NCBI GenBank assembly: GCA_003166855.1
Contig: PMUM01000002.1
Span: 19,078-53,511 of the forward strand
Direction: 5' to 3'
Source of the DNA: Acidobacteriaceae bacterium
GTDB taxonomy: Bacteria > Acidobacteriota > Terriglobia > Terriglobales > Acidobacteriaceae
DNA length: 34,434 nt
Shown piece by piece: positions 18,101 through 24,179 of the stretch. A program made the translations under genes and the position numbers. Position 1 is the first letter of the stretch; every line of letters begins with the position of its first letter. A model generated the notes under the pieces. The model did not search any database. It was given only the letters and a program-made list of their open reading frames with translations, and was not told the origin of the DNA.

Positions 18101-19291
18101 GCCTATAAGAACGTGGTGTTGCAATACTGCGGCGGTATCGCGGGCATGGCTGGCGGAGGCTGCGCTGCTAGCGCGGGCGCGGTAACAGCTCAGCCGTTTT
18201 TCGAGACCGCGCTCGCCGGTACCGGCTACTGCACGCCAGGGACCTGCACTGCCACAATGGTGGCTAATGAAGGAGGCAACCTCGCGAACGCCCAGGTATG
18301 GAGTCTGTGGAGCGATCTAGACAGCGGAGTGGGCTGCCCCTCAACGGGGTGTACTACGGTCAACGGTAATGTTGGTGCCTTCAACTTCCCGCGCAGCCTG
18401 CAGAGCACTCCGATTCCCTCCACCTGCAACGCCACAAACACGAACGGATGCGCCGGCGCGTTCACCTCCGGGGCCTATCAGAACGCCAGCATTGGCTTCG
18501 GCAACTACAACGCCGCTTTCGTTTCCGTCAAAATGGCAGATTGGCGCGGATTGACGATGCAGACCAACTTCACCTGGTCGAAGGCTCTGGGTGTAGGAGC
18601 GCAGGCGCAATCCTCTAGCGTGCTCACTGCCCTCGATCCCTTCAATCTTAAAGAACAGTATGGGAGACAGGCTTGGGACCGCAAATTCATCTATAACGTG
18701 TTCCTTGTCTACCAGCCTGCTTTCTTCAAGGGACAGTCTGGATTCCTGGGACGAGCATTGGGCGGCTGGACATTTGCGACAATATTCGCTGCCGGCTCCG
18801 GCGTTCCGACGCAGGTCGGCACGACCTATGGTGACTACCAAGCCTTCGGCGCATGCGACGGCGTCGGTTGCGGTGACTACGACATGGAGAATGCCGTGCC
18901 GATTGGCCCCGTTCACCATGTTCAAGCGAACAAATGCCACTTCACCTGTCCAGGTCAAACCAACGGATACCCCGTGAATTATTTTTCGGACGGGGCGAAC
19001 CAAGCCATGAACTGGCGTAATCCGATTCTGGGGCTAGATACCCGGGACGGCGGCGCTGGAATACTCGGTGGGTTGGCCTACTGGAATATGGATTTCAGCA
19101 TCAAGAAGAATATCCGTGTAACGGAAGGCGTCAGCTTGGAATTCCAGGGCGTCTTCGCTAACGTGGTCAACCATAATCAGTGGACCGATAATTACCTTGG
19201 TCTCTACAACGTCCAAGGCTTTGGTTCTCTCGGAGCTCTTGGCGAGGGAGAGCCGCGAAATATCGAACTGGGCCTGCGGGTTCGCTTTTAA
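15128..19291 (+). CDS. TonB-dependent receptor with N-terminal carboxypeptidase regulatory-like domain
   Basis: This 1387-residue outer-membrane protein has a signal peptide (about 1-32, PPAWA-Q), a CarboxypepD_reg-like beta-sandwich (about 35-115: GTISGTVADASGAVVNGATVTLTD), a plug region with VEEFKVNT (about 242-250) and GGAIGGPLIPK (about 318-328), and a long beta-barrel that ends in Phe (IELGLRVRF), the usual outer-membrane signature. This is the Oar/SusC-like architecture hugely expanded in Acidobacteriota. Substrate is unknown; no SusD-like partner is next to it. AGGAGG precedes the ATG by 7 bases, and a strong terminator follows, so it is a single-gene unit. Confidence 0.92.
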   Translation: MRIRHLIFSSLFAVLILCSALLWLSSAPPAWAQSTSTGTISGTVADASGAVVNGATVTLTDTTTKTIRTINTNGSGRYIFVDVAPGPYDLSISKQGFSTSKTQTTVLVGVVTTVNMALQVGGGNIVVEVTAVGNELQTTNATVGNTVTGLALDNLPSIGRDVNTFIELQPGVSAGGDVAGAVNDQSYFSLDGGNNTNDMDGSGGVYTNAQQSLVIGDPTGGMSTQTFTYGAPSGVMPTPADSVEEFKVNTAGQTADFNSSAGAEIKVVTKRGTSQFHGTAYEYYKDNNWSSNSWQNNQNNWKGPAGHIGLPSYHYSRFGGAIGGPLIPKEVLGGKTFFFFNYEGFRYPNSQTITRNVPSPALRLGLLTDASTGQIAYNLNNAPVIFNGVPYAANYGCAAAPGGLCDPLGLGLNPLVSQIWNKYEPQSNATCSQSLCDGANVLGFAGNVNTPITSNFMVGRIDHDFSSKQHFMASYRYYNIKLAGTDEIDIGGFFPGDKLGVPASAASDPVQDWYLVAGLTTNITNNTTNDFHYSFLRNWWAWARNGAPPQIAGLGGALELDGGQTATQDLGPFNVDNQQIRRRFWDGHDQMFRDDLSMLKGNHLFQFGGSYQHNWDYHQRNDSGGTINAFPVYSLGNGSAGAGLSSSLYPCATTSTISVSANACDDLAASVLGVVSIASQVFMRAGSSLTLQPPLSNAFDQSTIPYYNVYFSDTWKMKPTLTLSYGLGWALEMPPVEAQGKQAVLVDAANQPVSTETYLTNLRKAALAGQVYNPEIGFALVGNTAQGLKYPYNPFYGEFSPRVALAWNPKFDGDSFGGKIFGHENTVIRGGYGRSYGRTNGVVQVLVPLLGLGLEQPVACRSNLVVGGSWACGGSGTGTWGASSTQAFRVGSAASAAGGPTVPLVSNVTTTLPQPVYPGFNSTYSSDPEGLDPNFRANAIDSFDLTIQRQLNRRLTMEVGYIGRRITHEYQPVELNPVPYMMTQGGQTFANAYKNVVLQYCGGIAGMAGGGCAASAGAVTAQPFFETALAGTGYCTPGTCTATMVANEGGNLANAQVWSLWSDLDSGVGCPSTGCTTVNGNVGAFNFPRSLQSTPIPSTCNATNTNGCAGAFTSGAYQNASIGFGNYNAAFVSVKMADWRGLTMQTNFTWSKALGVGAQAQSSSVLTALDPFNLKEQYGRQAWDRKFIYNVFLVYQPAFFKGQSGFLGRALGGWTFATIFAAGSGVPTQVGTTYGDYQAFGACDGVGCGDYDMENAVPIGPVHHVQANKCHFTCPGQTNGYPVNYFSDGANQAMNWRNPILGLDTRDGGAGILGGLAYWNMDFSIKKNIRVTEGVSLEFQGVFANVVNHNQWTDNYLGLYNVQGFGSLGALGEGEPRNIELGLRVRF

Positions 19292-19333
19292 ACCATAGAC
19301 TGGAAGGAGTCCGAGGGGCCTTCCGTCAAAATC

Positions 19334-19372
19334 AAGGCCGCGCTCGACAGGGCGCGGCCTTATTTCTTGTTC
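19334..19372 (+). terminator. Rho-independent terminator of the TonB receptor gene
   Basis: A perfect ten-base-pair stem, AAGGCCGCGC (19334-19343) with GCGCGGCCTT (19352-19361) and an eight-base loop, is followed by ATTTCTTGTT. It begins 43 bases after the receptor stop. It may also serve the convergent gene ending at 19400. Confidence 0.85.
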
Positions 19373-19399
19373 GAATCCGAAGCGCAGCATCAGCCTTAC

Positions 19400-19888
19400 T
19401 TAGCGGTGGGTCAGTCCGAAACTCACGGCGCCTGCGGAGCCACCGATGTTGACCAGTGAGACCGCGCGCTCCAGCTTGTGATGGCCGGTCTTGTGGAAGA
19501 AGTAGCTGAGGCTGATGACGCCGGCGGTTTCGCCAATGAAGTTGACTGCCAGTCCGGCGGTCGAACGCCCGAACACGCGAACGATCGGATTCAGTTCCTG
19601 TCCGCCGCTTTGAAGGTTGGCGCGGGTCACGGCGAAGTCGGCGCCGTTGAAGGCTGCGGCGGCGATGAACAACACGCGATTCTGCTTGTCGAAGAACCTG
19701 TGCTCGGAGCTTGCGATCGACGGCGCAAGTACGACCGGCGCCACCGGCTCAACTGCAGGGGTGGGGGCCTCCGGAAGTGATGCCGAGGCTATCAGAGCCT
19801 GGGCATGAACCGTCGAACAAAGGCAGCTGCCCACAGCCAGAACACTGACGCAAAACCAGAAATACGTTGCGAATCTGCGGAAGATCAT
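19400..19888 (-). CDS. Small exported protein of unknown function
   Basis: Taken from the ATG at 19888 (MIFRRFATYF) this gives 162 residues; an ATG nine codons upstream (19915) is also possible. An N-terminal signal peptide ends near STVHAQA. A Pro/Ala/Val-rich linker follows (PEAPTPAVEPVAPVV), then a hydrophobic domain with FDKQNRVLFIAAAAFNGADFAVTRANL, the segment ELNPIVRVFGRSTAG, and a small Gly-rich helix near the C-terminus (GGSAGAVSFGLTH). The domain has two or three probable membrane-associated helices. Similar short proteins are common in acidobacterial genomes, but I recognise no function. Confidence 0.72.
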   Translation of the reverse strand: MIFRRFATYFWFCVSVLAVGSCLCSTVHAQALIASASLPEAPTPAVEPVAPVVLAPSIASSEHRFFDKQNRVLFIAAAAFNGADFAVTRANLQSGGQELNPIVRVFGRSTAGLAVNFIGETAGVISLSYFFHKTGHHKLERAVSLVNIGGSAGAVSFGLTHR

Positions 19889-20004
19889 AAGTGCCCGCCG
19901 AGGTCGGCGTAGCACTCTGGAAGGGGCAAACGGGGGGCCGCCGGTCCAACATTAGATTCGCGGCAAACCTCCCCGTAATCAACCACTTGATTGTCGCTTC
20001 TAAT

Positions 20005-20025
20005 GAGAATCGCGGGCAGCTGTGC
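20005..20025 (-). repeat. Short dispersed repeat copy (partial)
   Basis: On the minus strand GCACAGCTGCCCGCGATTCTC resembles the right part of the hairpin at 28993-29012 (sharing TGCCCGCG followed by purine-TTC). Both translate in one frame to an HSCPRF-like string. It probably belongs to a dispersed intergenic repeat family; this rests on two copies in the window. Confidence 0.35.
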
Positions 20026-20074
20026 ATTGTTTTGCAGTTGCGCCAGGGATTTACCTTTTGAAGATCGGGAGAGC

Positions 20075-21370
20075 TTATTTCTTGTAAACAACGCCGCCCT
20101 TCATCACAAACCTAACGTTCTGCAGCGCGCTGATGTCCTGTAGAGGATCGCCAGGCACGGCAACGACGTCCGCGAGGTACCCGGCCTGCAGCGCGCCGAT
20201 CTGACCGTCCCAGCCAAGCAGCTTTGCGCCGTTCAGCAGATCCGCTTGCAGCACGGCGAGTGGCGACATGCCGTACTTCACCATCAGGACAAACTCGCGG
20301 GCCTGCGTGCCGTGGGGAAACGGGCCGACGTCGGATCCCAAGGCCATCGGCACTCCCGCCCCGACCTGCTTTTTGAATTCCTGCGCCTTCACGTCGAGCA
20401 TCTGGCGCTGGTGCGCGCCCTGCTCGGGCGTGGCGGCGTGGTCGGCGAAATATTCGAAGATCGTGAACGTGGGCACCGCGAAGATCTGTTTCTCCTTCAT
20501 CAGGCGCATGGTCTCGTCGCTCAACTGGTCGGCATGGTCGATCGAAACCACTCCCGCCTGCGCGGCGAAAAGCGTTCCCGGCTCTCCGGTGGCGTGGACG
20601 GCTACGCGGCGGTCCAGACGCGCTGCCTCTTTAACTGCAGCTTCCAGTTGCGGCTCGGTGTATTGATATGGGGTTGAGAGGTGTCCATATCGAAGCGAAT
20701 CGGCCCCGGTCTCGTAGATCTTGATGAAGTCGGCGCCTTCCTTGAACTGCTGGCGGATCACCGCAACGAGTTCGTCGGCGCTGTTGGCATAATTCGCGTT
20801 GGGCAGGACGTGCTGCTCCGGGTTGTAGCCTAGGGCGTCCTCGTGTCCTCCGAGGATGTTGATGGCGTTGCCGCTGATGCGGAGGCGCGGGCCAGGGATG
20901 CGGCCTTCGTTAATCGCGTTGCGCACTGCGGTGTCGGCCGATCCCGCACCTTCGGTCCCCATGTCGCGCTCCGCAGTAAATCCGGCCATCAGGTCATCGC
21001 GCGCCGCCAGCGTGGCCGTGATGGTGCGCTCCGGCACTGATTCCTGCACAGTTTGCAGATCTTCCGCGCCAGGATGGAGGAAAAGATGGATGTGCGCGTC
21101 GATCAGTCCGGGAAGAAGGGTGCGGTCACCCAAGTCGATCACCTCGACGTCAGCCGGACGCTTGACTGAAGTCCCCACTTCGACGATGCGTTCACCTTGG
21201 ACGAGGATTTCACCTGGCTTGAGCGTGCGCCCGGTTTTGATGTCCAGCAGGCGCGCGGCGTGCAGGACGATCGGATGGGGGGGCACCGGCTGAGACTGGC
21301 CGGCGACATTCATGGCAAGAATCAAACAGAGCAGAGAGACTGAGGTGAGAGCGAGGGTTCGGGTGGTCAT
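20075..21370 (-). CDS. Exported amidohydrolase family protein (imidazolonepropionase/prolidase-like)
   Basis: I start this gene at the ATG at 21370 (431 residues) because it is followed at once by a signal peptide (MTTRTLALTSVSLLCLILAMNVAG); the longer frame upstream runs through a repeat hairpin. Metal-binding and catalytic residues of the amidohydrolase superfamily are visible: His93 and His95 (DAHIHL), Lys217 (FIKIYE, possibly carbamylated), His259 (VAVHATGE), His279 (SIDHADQ) and Asp347 (ALGSDVG). The C-terminal strand domain contains LADVVAVPGDPL. It probably hydrolyses a small amide or Xaa-Pro dipeptide in the periplasm; substrate unknown. Confidence 0.88.
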   Translation of the reverse strand: MTTRTLALTSVSLLCLILAMNVAGQSQPVPPHPIVLHAARLLDIKTGRTLKPGEILVQGERIVEVGTSVKRPADVEVIDLGDRTLLPGLIDAHIHLFLHPGAEDLQTVQESVPERTITATLAARDDLMAGFTAERDMGTEGAGSADTAVRNAINEGRIPGPRLRISGNAINILGGHEDALGYNPEQHVLPNANYANSADELVAVIRQQFKEGADFIKIYETGADSLRYGHLSTPYQYTEPQLEAAVKEAARLDRRVAVHATGEPGTLFAAQAGVVSIDHADQLSDETMRLMKEKQIFAVPTFTIFEYFADHAATPEQGAHQRQMLDVKAQEFKKQVGAGVPMALGSDVGPFPHGTQAREFVLMVKYGMSPLAVLQADLLNGAKLLGWDGQIGALQAGYLADVVAVPGDPLQDISALQNVRFVMKGGVVYKK

Positions 21371-21419
21371 ATCGCCCGCGATGGTACCACCCCGAATCGA
21401 ACCGATACCAGAGGTGTAG

Positions 21420-21503
21420 AGTAGCGCCGCCATCCCGGCTGTCCGGGGGGCATCTCGCCCGCCTGTCGAGGGTGAGGATAGCCGGCAAGATGCCAGCGCT
21501 ACT
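21420..21503. repeat. Large imperfect inverted repeat (REP/MITE-like hairpin)
   Basis: The left arm (21420-21444, AGTAGCGCCGCCATCCCGGC then TGTCC) matches the reverse complement of the right arm (AGTAGCGCTGGCATCTTGCC then GGCTATCC, 21476-21503) with a few mismatches and a two-base gap. The middle is GC-rich. It sits between two divergent genes and has no coding potential, consistent with a dispersed non-autonomous repeat. Confidence 0.65.
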
Positions 21504-21514
21504 CTTGTGTTTCC

Positions 21515-21530
21515 TGTGACGCAAATCACA
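21515..21530. promoter_or_regulatory. CRP/FNR-superfamily binding site (perfect TGTGA-N6-TCACA)
   Basis: TGTGACGCAAATCACA is a perfect match to the CRP half-site pair TGTGA-N6-TCACA. Its centre (21522.5) lies about 42-44 bases before the start expected from a GATAAT -10 box at 21554-21559, the spacing of a class II activator site. It would control the membrane protein gene at 21594. Confidence 0.65.
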
Positions 21531-21553
21531 GGCTGCAGTAAGACAGATCACAC

Positions 21554-21559
21554 GATAAT
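21554..21559 (+). promoter_or_regulatory. Putative -10 box for the 21594 gene
   Basis: GATAAT differs from the -10 consensus at one position and has no good -35 box; the CRP-type palindrome occupies the -35 side, as expected at an activator-dependent promoter. Confidence 0.45.
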
Positions 21560-21593
21560 TCGCGTCGGACAGGCGAAACTGAATCAGCCACGT

Positions 21594-22001
21594 ATGAACG
21601 ACTTTGGGGTCCTCAACAATCGCAAGCGCGCCTTGATCGCCCTCATTCATTCCTTGGTCTTCTTGGGGATTGCGATCCATGGCTTCGCTTCGCCCAAGGC
21701 CGGAGTCTTGCTGCGCGGGGCAGGCGGAACGGGTGACTTCATTCTGATCGGGATCTACTTGACGGTGGCGTCGATTCTGGCCTGGCTGGTGAGTTTGGCG
21801 CGCTGCACAAAGGAGCGCATGTATTTCATTCTTTGTACCGGCAGCGCAACCTTTGGCCTGCTACGCACGATTTTCGGAGACGCGTCTTTGCCCGCCGCCC
21901 AGTACCTGCGCGTGATTCTGCTGACTTCCGCCGTGGTCGTCGGCACGTGGATTTTTCGTTCCTACTCGGCTCCCGTCACTGAAAACGTGTTGTCGGACTA
22001 G
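21594..22001 (+). CDS. Small membrane protein of unknown function, four predicted helices
   Basis: Starting at the ATG at 21594 the product has 135 residues. The longer frame from 21507 would run through the CRP-type site and promoter and is unlikely. Four hydrophobic segments are visible: ALIALIHSLVFLGIAIHGFA (about 13-32), FILIGIYLTVASILAWLVSLA (about 49-69), YFILCTGSATFGLLRTIFG (about 78-96) and LRVILLTSAVVVGTWIF (about 105-121). No catalytic motif is seen and no family is recognised. It is followed by a strong hairpin. Confidence 0.7.
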   Translation: MNDFGVLNNRKRALIALIHSLVFLGIAIHGFASPKAGVLLRGAGGTGDFILIGIYLTVASILAWLVSLARCTKERMYFILCTGSATFGLLRTIFGDASLPAAQYLRVILLTSAVVVGTWIFRSYSAPVTENVLSD

Positions 22002-22009
22002 ATCTTCCC

Positions 22010-22052
22010 CCCAGAACAAAAGAAAGCCGCCCGGGATCAGCTCCGGGCGGCT
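22010..22052 (-). terminator. Intrinsic terminator, best oriented for the GcvH-like gene
   Basis: A perfect ten-base-pair stem, AGCCGCCCGG (22025-22034) with CCGGGCGGCT (22043-22052) and an eight-base loop, lies between two convergent genes. Read on the minus strand it is followed by TTCTTTTGTTC, a clear U-tract; on the plus strand the following bases are not T-rich. Confidence 0.85.
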
Positions 22053-22088
22053 GTACAGGAGGTCGGGCGAGGCTGGCTTCGGCCGTCT

Positions 22089-22760
22089 TTATGAAAGGAA
22101 GAATTCCTTGGTCAGAGCGGCCCAATCTTCGTTGGGCATGTGCGCTGTGAGGTCGTCGACCGCCACGCCGCCATCCTGCGCCAGCGCGCCCATCGCCATC
22201 GGCATTCTGCTATTCAGCTTGAGTGCGGATGATTCGGTCCACAGCCGCGCCAGCGTGCCGCCCATCAAGTTGCGGAAGTTGATCTTCGAATCCGGGGCCT
22301 GCACGGTCACGAGCCAGCCTTCTCCATAAGGATCTTTCCGCGCCAGTTCCGGATCGTTCATGACGGCTTCGTTGATGGCGGTCACCGTGCCCTCGATCGG
22401 CGAAACCATGTCCACCGACTTGCCATCGCGGAAGATGGTCCAAATCTTCTGTCCCTGGCGAACCCAGCGTCCGCGCTGCGGCAGTGCGATGCTGTCAATC
22501 TTTCCGACCAGCTTCGATGCGAAATCGTCGATGCCCACCCGCACCAGTTCGTGGCTCTCGCTCAGCGCCCAAGTGTGGCCGCCGTGATAGCGGAGGTTTT
22601 CTGGGACCTGAAAGCCAGCAACCACTGCCGGAACCATCCGCGCCGCCGCTTCACGATTCGCAGTCTGCAGAACGGGCTGCTTCGCCAGTTGCTTTTGTCC
22701 ACGCACGTAATCAATGAGTAAGAAGATTGCGAATGTCAGAAGTACCATGATGACTGTCAT
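22089..22760 (-). CDS. Membrane-anchored glycine cleavage H-like (lipoyl-fold) protein
   Basis: This 223-residue protein starts with a single membrane helix (MTVIMVLLTFAIFLLIDYVRG, 1-21) and then a GcvH-like biotinyl/lipoyl-fold domain (about 50-155): RYHGGHTWALSESHELVRVGIDDFASKLVG, then SVDMVSPIEGTVTAIN, and DPYGEGWLVTVQ. In GcvH the lipoylated Lys is eight residues before the Pro of the SPVSG turn; here that position is Gly113, with Lys114 beside it, so normal lipoylation is doubtful. No gcvT or gcvP lies nearby. It is divergent from an HybA/HybB operon, and GcvH-like proteins of this kind often accompany membrane redox complexes, so an electron-transfer or assembly role is more likely than glycine cleavage. 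GAGGTGG precedes the ATG. Confidence 0.8.
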   Translation of the reverse strand: MTVIMVLLTFAIFLLIDYVRGQKQLAKQPVLQTANREAAARMVPAVVAGFQVPENLRYHGGHTWALSESHELVRVGIDDFASKLVGKIDSIALPQRGRWVRQGQKIWTIFRDGKSVDMVSPIEGTVTAINEAVMNDPELARKDPYGEGWLVTVQAPDSKINFRNLMGGTLARLWTESSALKLNSRMPMAMGALAQDGGVAVDDLTAHMPNEDWAALTKEFFLS

Positions 22761-22815
22761 AACCCACCTCGCCCGGAGTTCCCTTTTGCTTCTGGGTCAC
22801 TCACGTTTTTACTAA

Positions 22816-22832
22816 GGCAATCGCCAGGCCAA
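22816..22832 (-). promoter_or_regulatory. Putative sigma-54 promoter for the GcvH-like gene
   Basis: On the minus strand TTGGCCTGGCGATTGCC matches the sigma-54 pattern YTGGCACGNNNNTTGCW at most positions, including the essential GG (22829-22830) and GC (22817-22818) ten bases apart. The predicted start near 22806 leaves a 45-base leader. A sigma-54 activator gene lies in the divergent operon. Confidence 0.55.
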
Positions 22833-22948
22833 ACGGAATGAAGAGACGGGACAAGCGCGCATAGCGACTGCATCTTCAGCGCTCTGAACGAGATAGCAAG
22901 ATACCGACTAGTTCCGCGCAGAAGTCTGCAAGAAAACGCAGCAACGAT

Positions 22949-22966
22949 TTGCGATGAAGATCGCAA
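22949..22966. promoter_or_regulatory. Perfect inverted repeat, candidate activator site 1
   Basis: TTGCGAT-GAAG-ATCGCAA has perfect seven-base arms. It is about 150 bases upstream of the predicted sigma-54 start, a typical enhancer distance for NtrC-family activators. FNR-type proteins (TTGAT-N4-ATCAA) are another possible reader because the geometry is the same. Confidence 0.5.
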
Positions 22967-23053
22967 CAGGAAAAAGGCATCAGTCTATGCGAGTGGGACC
23001 AGCGGCGACCTCGAACCAGTGTGCAATGAGCGACTTGGGCAGATTCAAGCTGC

Positions 23054-23070
23054 TGATGCGATCCGCATCA
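23054..23070. promoter_or_regulatory. Perfect inverted repeat, candidate activator site 2
   Basis: TGATGCG-ATC-CGCATCA has perfect seven-base arms and lies about 105 bases from site 1, ten helical turns away. The two sites share the letters GCGAT but are not identical in symmetry, so they may be read by different proteins. Confidence 0.45.
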
Positions 23071-23149
23071 CCGTGCTGCTGCAAATAACAACGGAAAACG
23101 GGCCGCTGTAGCCCTCCCAAACGCTATTGACCAGCGTCACGTGCAGAGG

Positions 23150-23163
23150 TGATGCAGGTCACG
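23150..23163. promoter_or_regulatory. CRP/FNR-like half-site pair
   Basis: GTGATGCAGGTCAC carries GTGA and TCAC separated by six bases, the spacing of CRP-family sites; the outer T/A of the full consensus is missing. It lies 221 bases before the HybA-like gene. Weak evidence. Confidence 0.3.
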
Positions 23164-23384
23164 GCTGAGAAATCCTTAATTGTTGAGAATCTTAGCTGTC
23201 TGAAGCTGCTGAATTTCGCGACAGCCTCCGATCTGATGAGGTAAGCAGCTCATAAGCGGTCCGATTCCCGTCCACGGTTGCGCCGGTAATCGCTCCTTTT
23301 TCCCTCATTCAGCTCAGGCGTCGGTCGAGAGGATTTCCGGGCGGCTCTGGTCAGCTCGAACAGCCACGCCCGGAGAAATACTTC

Positions 23385-24179
23385 ATGAGCAAAGCACTCT
23401 TATATGATTCCACGGTTTGCATCGGCTGCAAACAATGCGAACAGGCCTGCGCCGGCCAGAACAAACTTCCTTATAACGACGCCATCGCGGCCGAAGAAAT
23501 TCAGTCGGACCATAAGATGACCGTCGTGCTCACGCGCGGCGACAAGTTCATGCGCCGCCTGTGCATGAATTGCAACGACCCTTCCTGCGCATCCGTCTGC
23601 CCGGTGGGCGCGCTGCAGAAGACTGCCCTCGGTCCGGTCACCTACGACGCCTCGAAATGCATGGGCTGCCGTTACTGCATGGTCGCGTGCCCCTTCAGTG
23701 TTCCTAAGTATGAATGGGGCAAGCTCGTTCCCAAGGTGCAGAAGTGCACCATGTGTCCCGATCGCGTGGCCCAGGGAAAGCCGACCGCATGCGCGGAGAT
23801 CTGTCCGACGGGCGCCACCAAATTTGGCGAGCGCGACGAACTGATCGCCGAAGCGCAGAAACGGATCCGCGACAATCCAACCAACTACGTGGATCACATC
23901 TACGGGCTTGAGGAAGTTGGGGGCACATCGGTGCTGCTGCTCTCCGCCGTGCCCTTCGAGACTTTTGGCTATCGCAGCAACCTCTCGAAAGATCCGATGC
24001 CAATGCTCACCTACCGGGTCCTGTCGCACATTCCGGACTTCGTTCCTCTGGGTGGGATGGTGCTGGGCGGCATCTGGTGGATCACGCATCGCCGCGAGGA
24101 AGTGGCCCTCGCCGAGGGGCGCGACTCAGTTCAAGCGACCGATACGAAGACTGCCAACAAGAATGGGAGGAAGCGATAA
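23385..24179 (+). CDS. HybA-like 4x[4Fe-4S] ferredoxin subunit with C-terminal membrane anchor
   Basis: This 264-residue protein has sixteen cysteines in four clusters: CIGCKQCEQAC (about 12-22), CMNCNDPSCASVCP (about 60-73), CMGCRYCMVACP (about 92-103) and CTMCPDR with CAEICP (about 121-145). It is of the DmsB/NrfC/HybA type that carries electrons between a catalytic subunit and a membrane quinone protein. A C-terminal hydrophobic segment (DFVPLGGMVLGGIWWI, about 218-233) matches HybA. Unlike E. coli HybA there is no N-terminal Tat signal; the upstream in-frame codons do not encode a hydrophobic leader. Its stop overlaps the next ATG as TAATG. Confidence 0.88.
   Translation: MSKALLYDSTVCIGCKQCEQACAGQNKLPYNDAIAAEEIQSDHKMTVVLTRGDKFMRRLCMNCNDPSCASVCPVGALQKTALGPVTYDASKCMGCRYCMVACPFSVPKYEWGKLVPKVQKCTMCPDRVAQGKPTACAEICPTGATKFGERDELIAEAQKRIRDNPTNYVDHIYGLEEVGGTSVLLLSAVPFETFGYRSNLSKDPMPMLTYRVLSHIPDFVPLGGMVLGGIWWITHRREEVALAEGRDSVQATDTKTANKNGRKR

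Larger units (their letters stand above)
22761..23384. other. 624-base divergent regulatory region of the redox module
   Basis: No credible gene is found here. It holds a sigma-54-like promoter facing the GcvH-like gene (22816-22832), two perfect inverted repeats (22949-22966, 23054-23070) and a CRP/FNR-like half-site pair (23150-23163). I could not find a convincing GG-N10-GC element or a good sigma-70 promoter pointing to the plus-strand operon. Confidence 0.6.

Noticed and set aside
23030-23055. GG-N10-GC at TTGGGCAGATTCAAGCTG as a sigma-54 promoter for the plus operon
   Set aside because: Only the GG and GC agree with the consensus; the TTGC and GCAC parts do not match.
23241-23300. Segment resembling a tRNA T-arm (CCGATTCCCGTCC)
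   Set aside because: The flanking bases do not form the five-base T-stem, and no acceptor or anticodon arms can be drawn.
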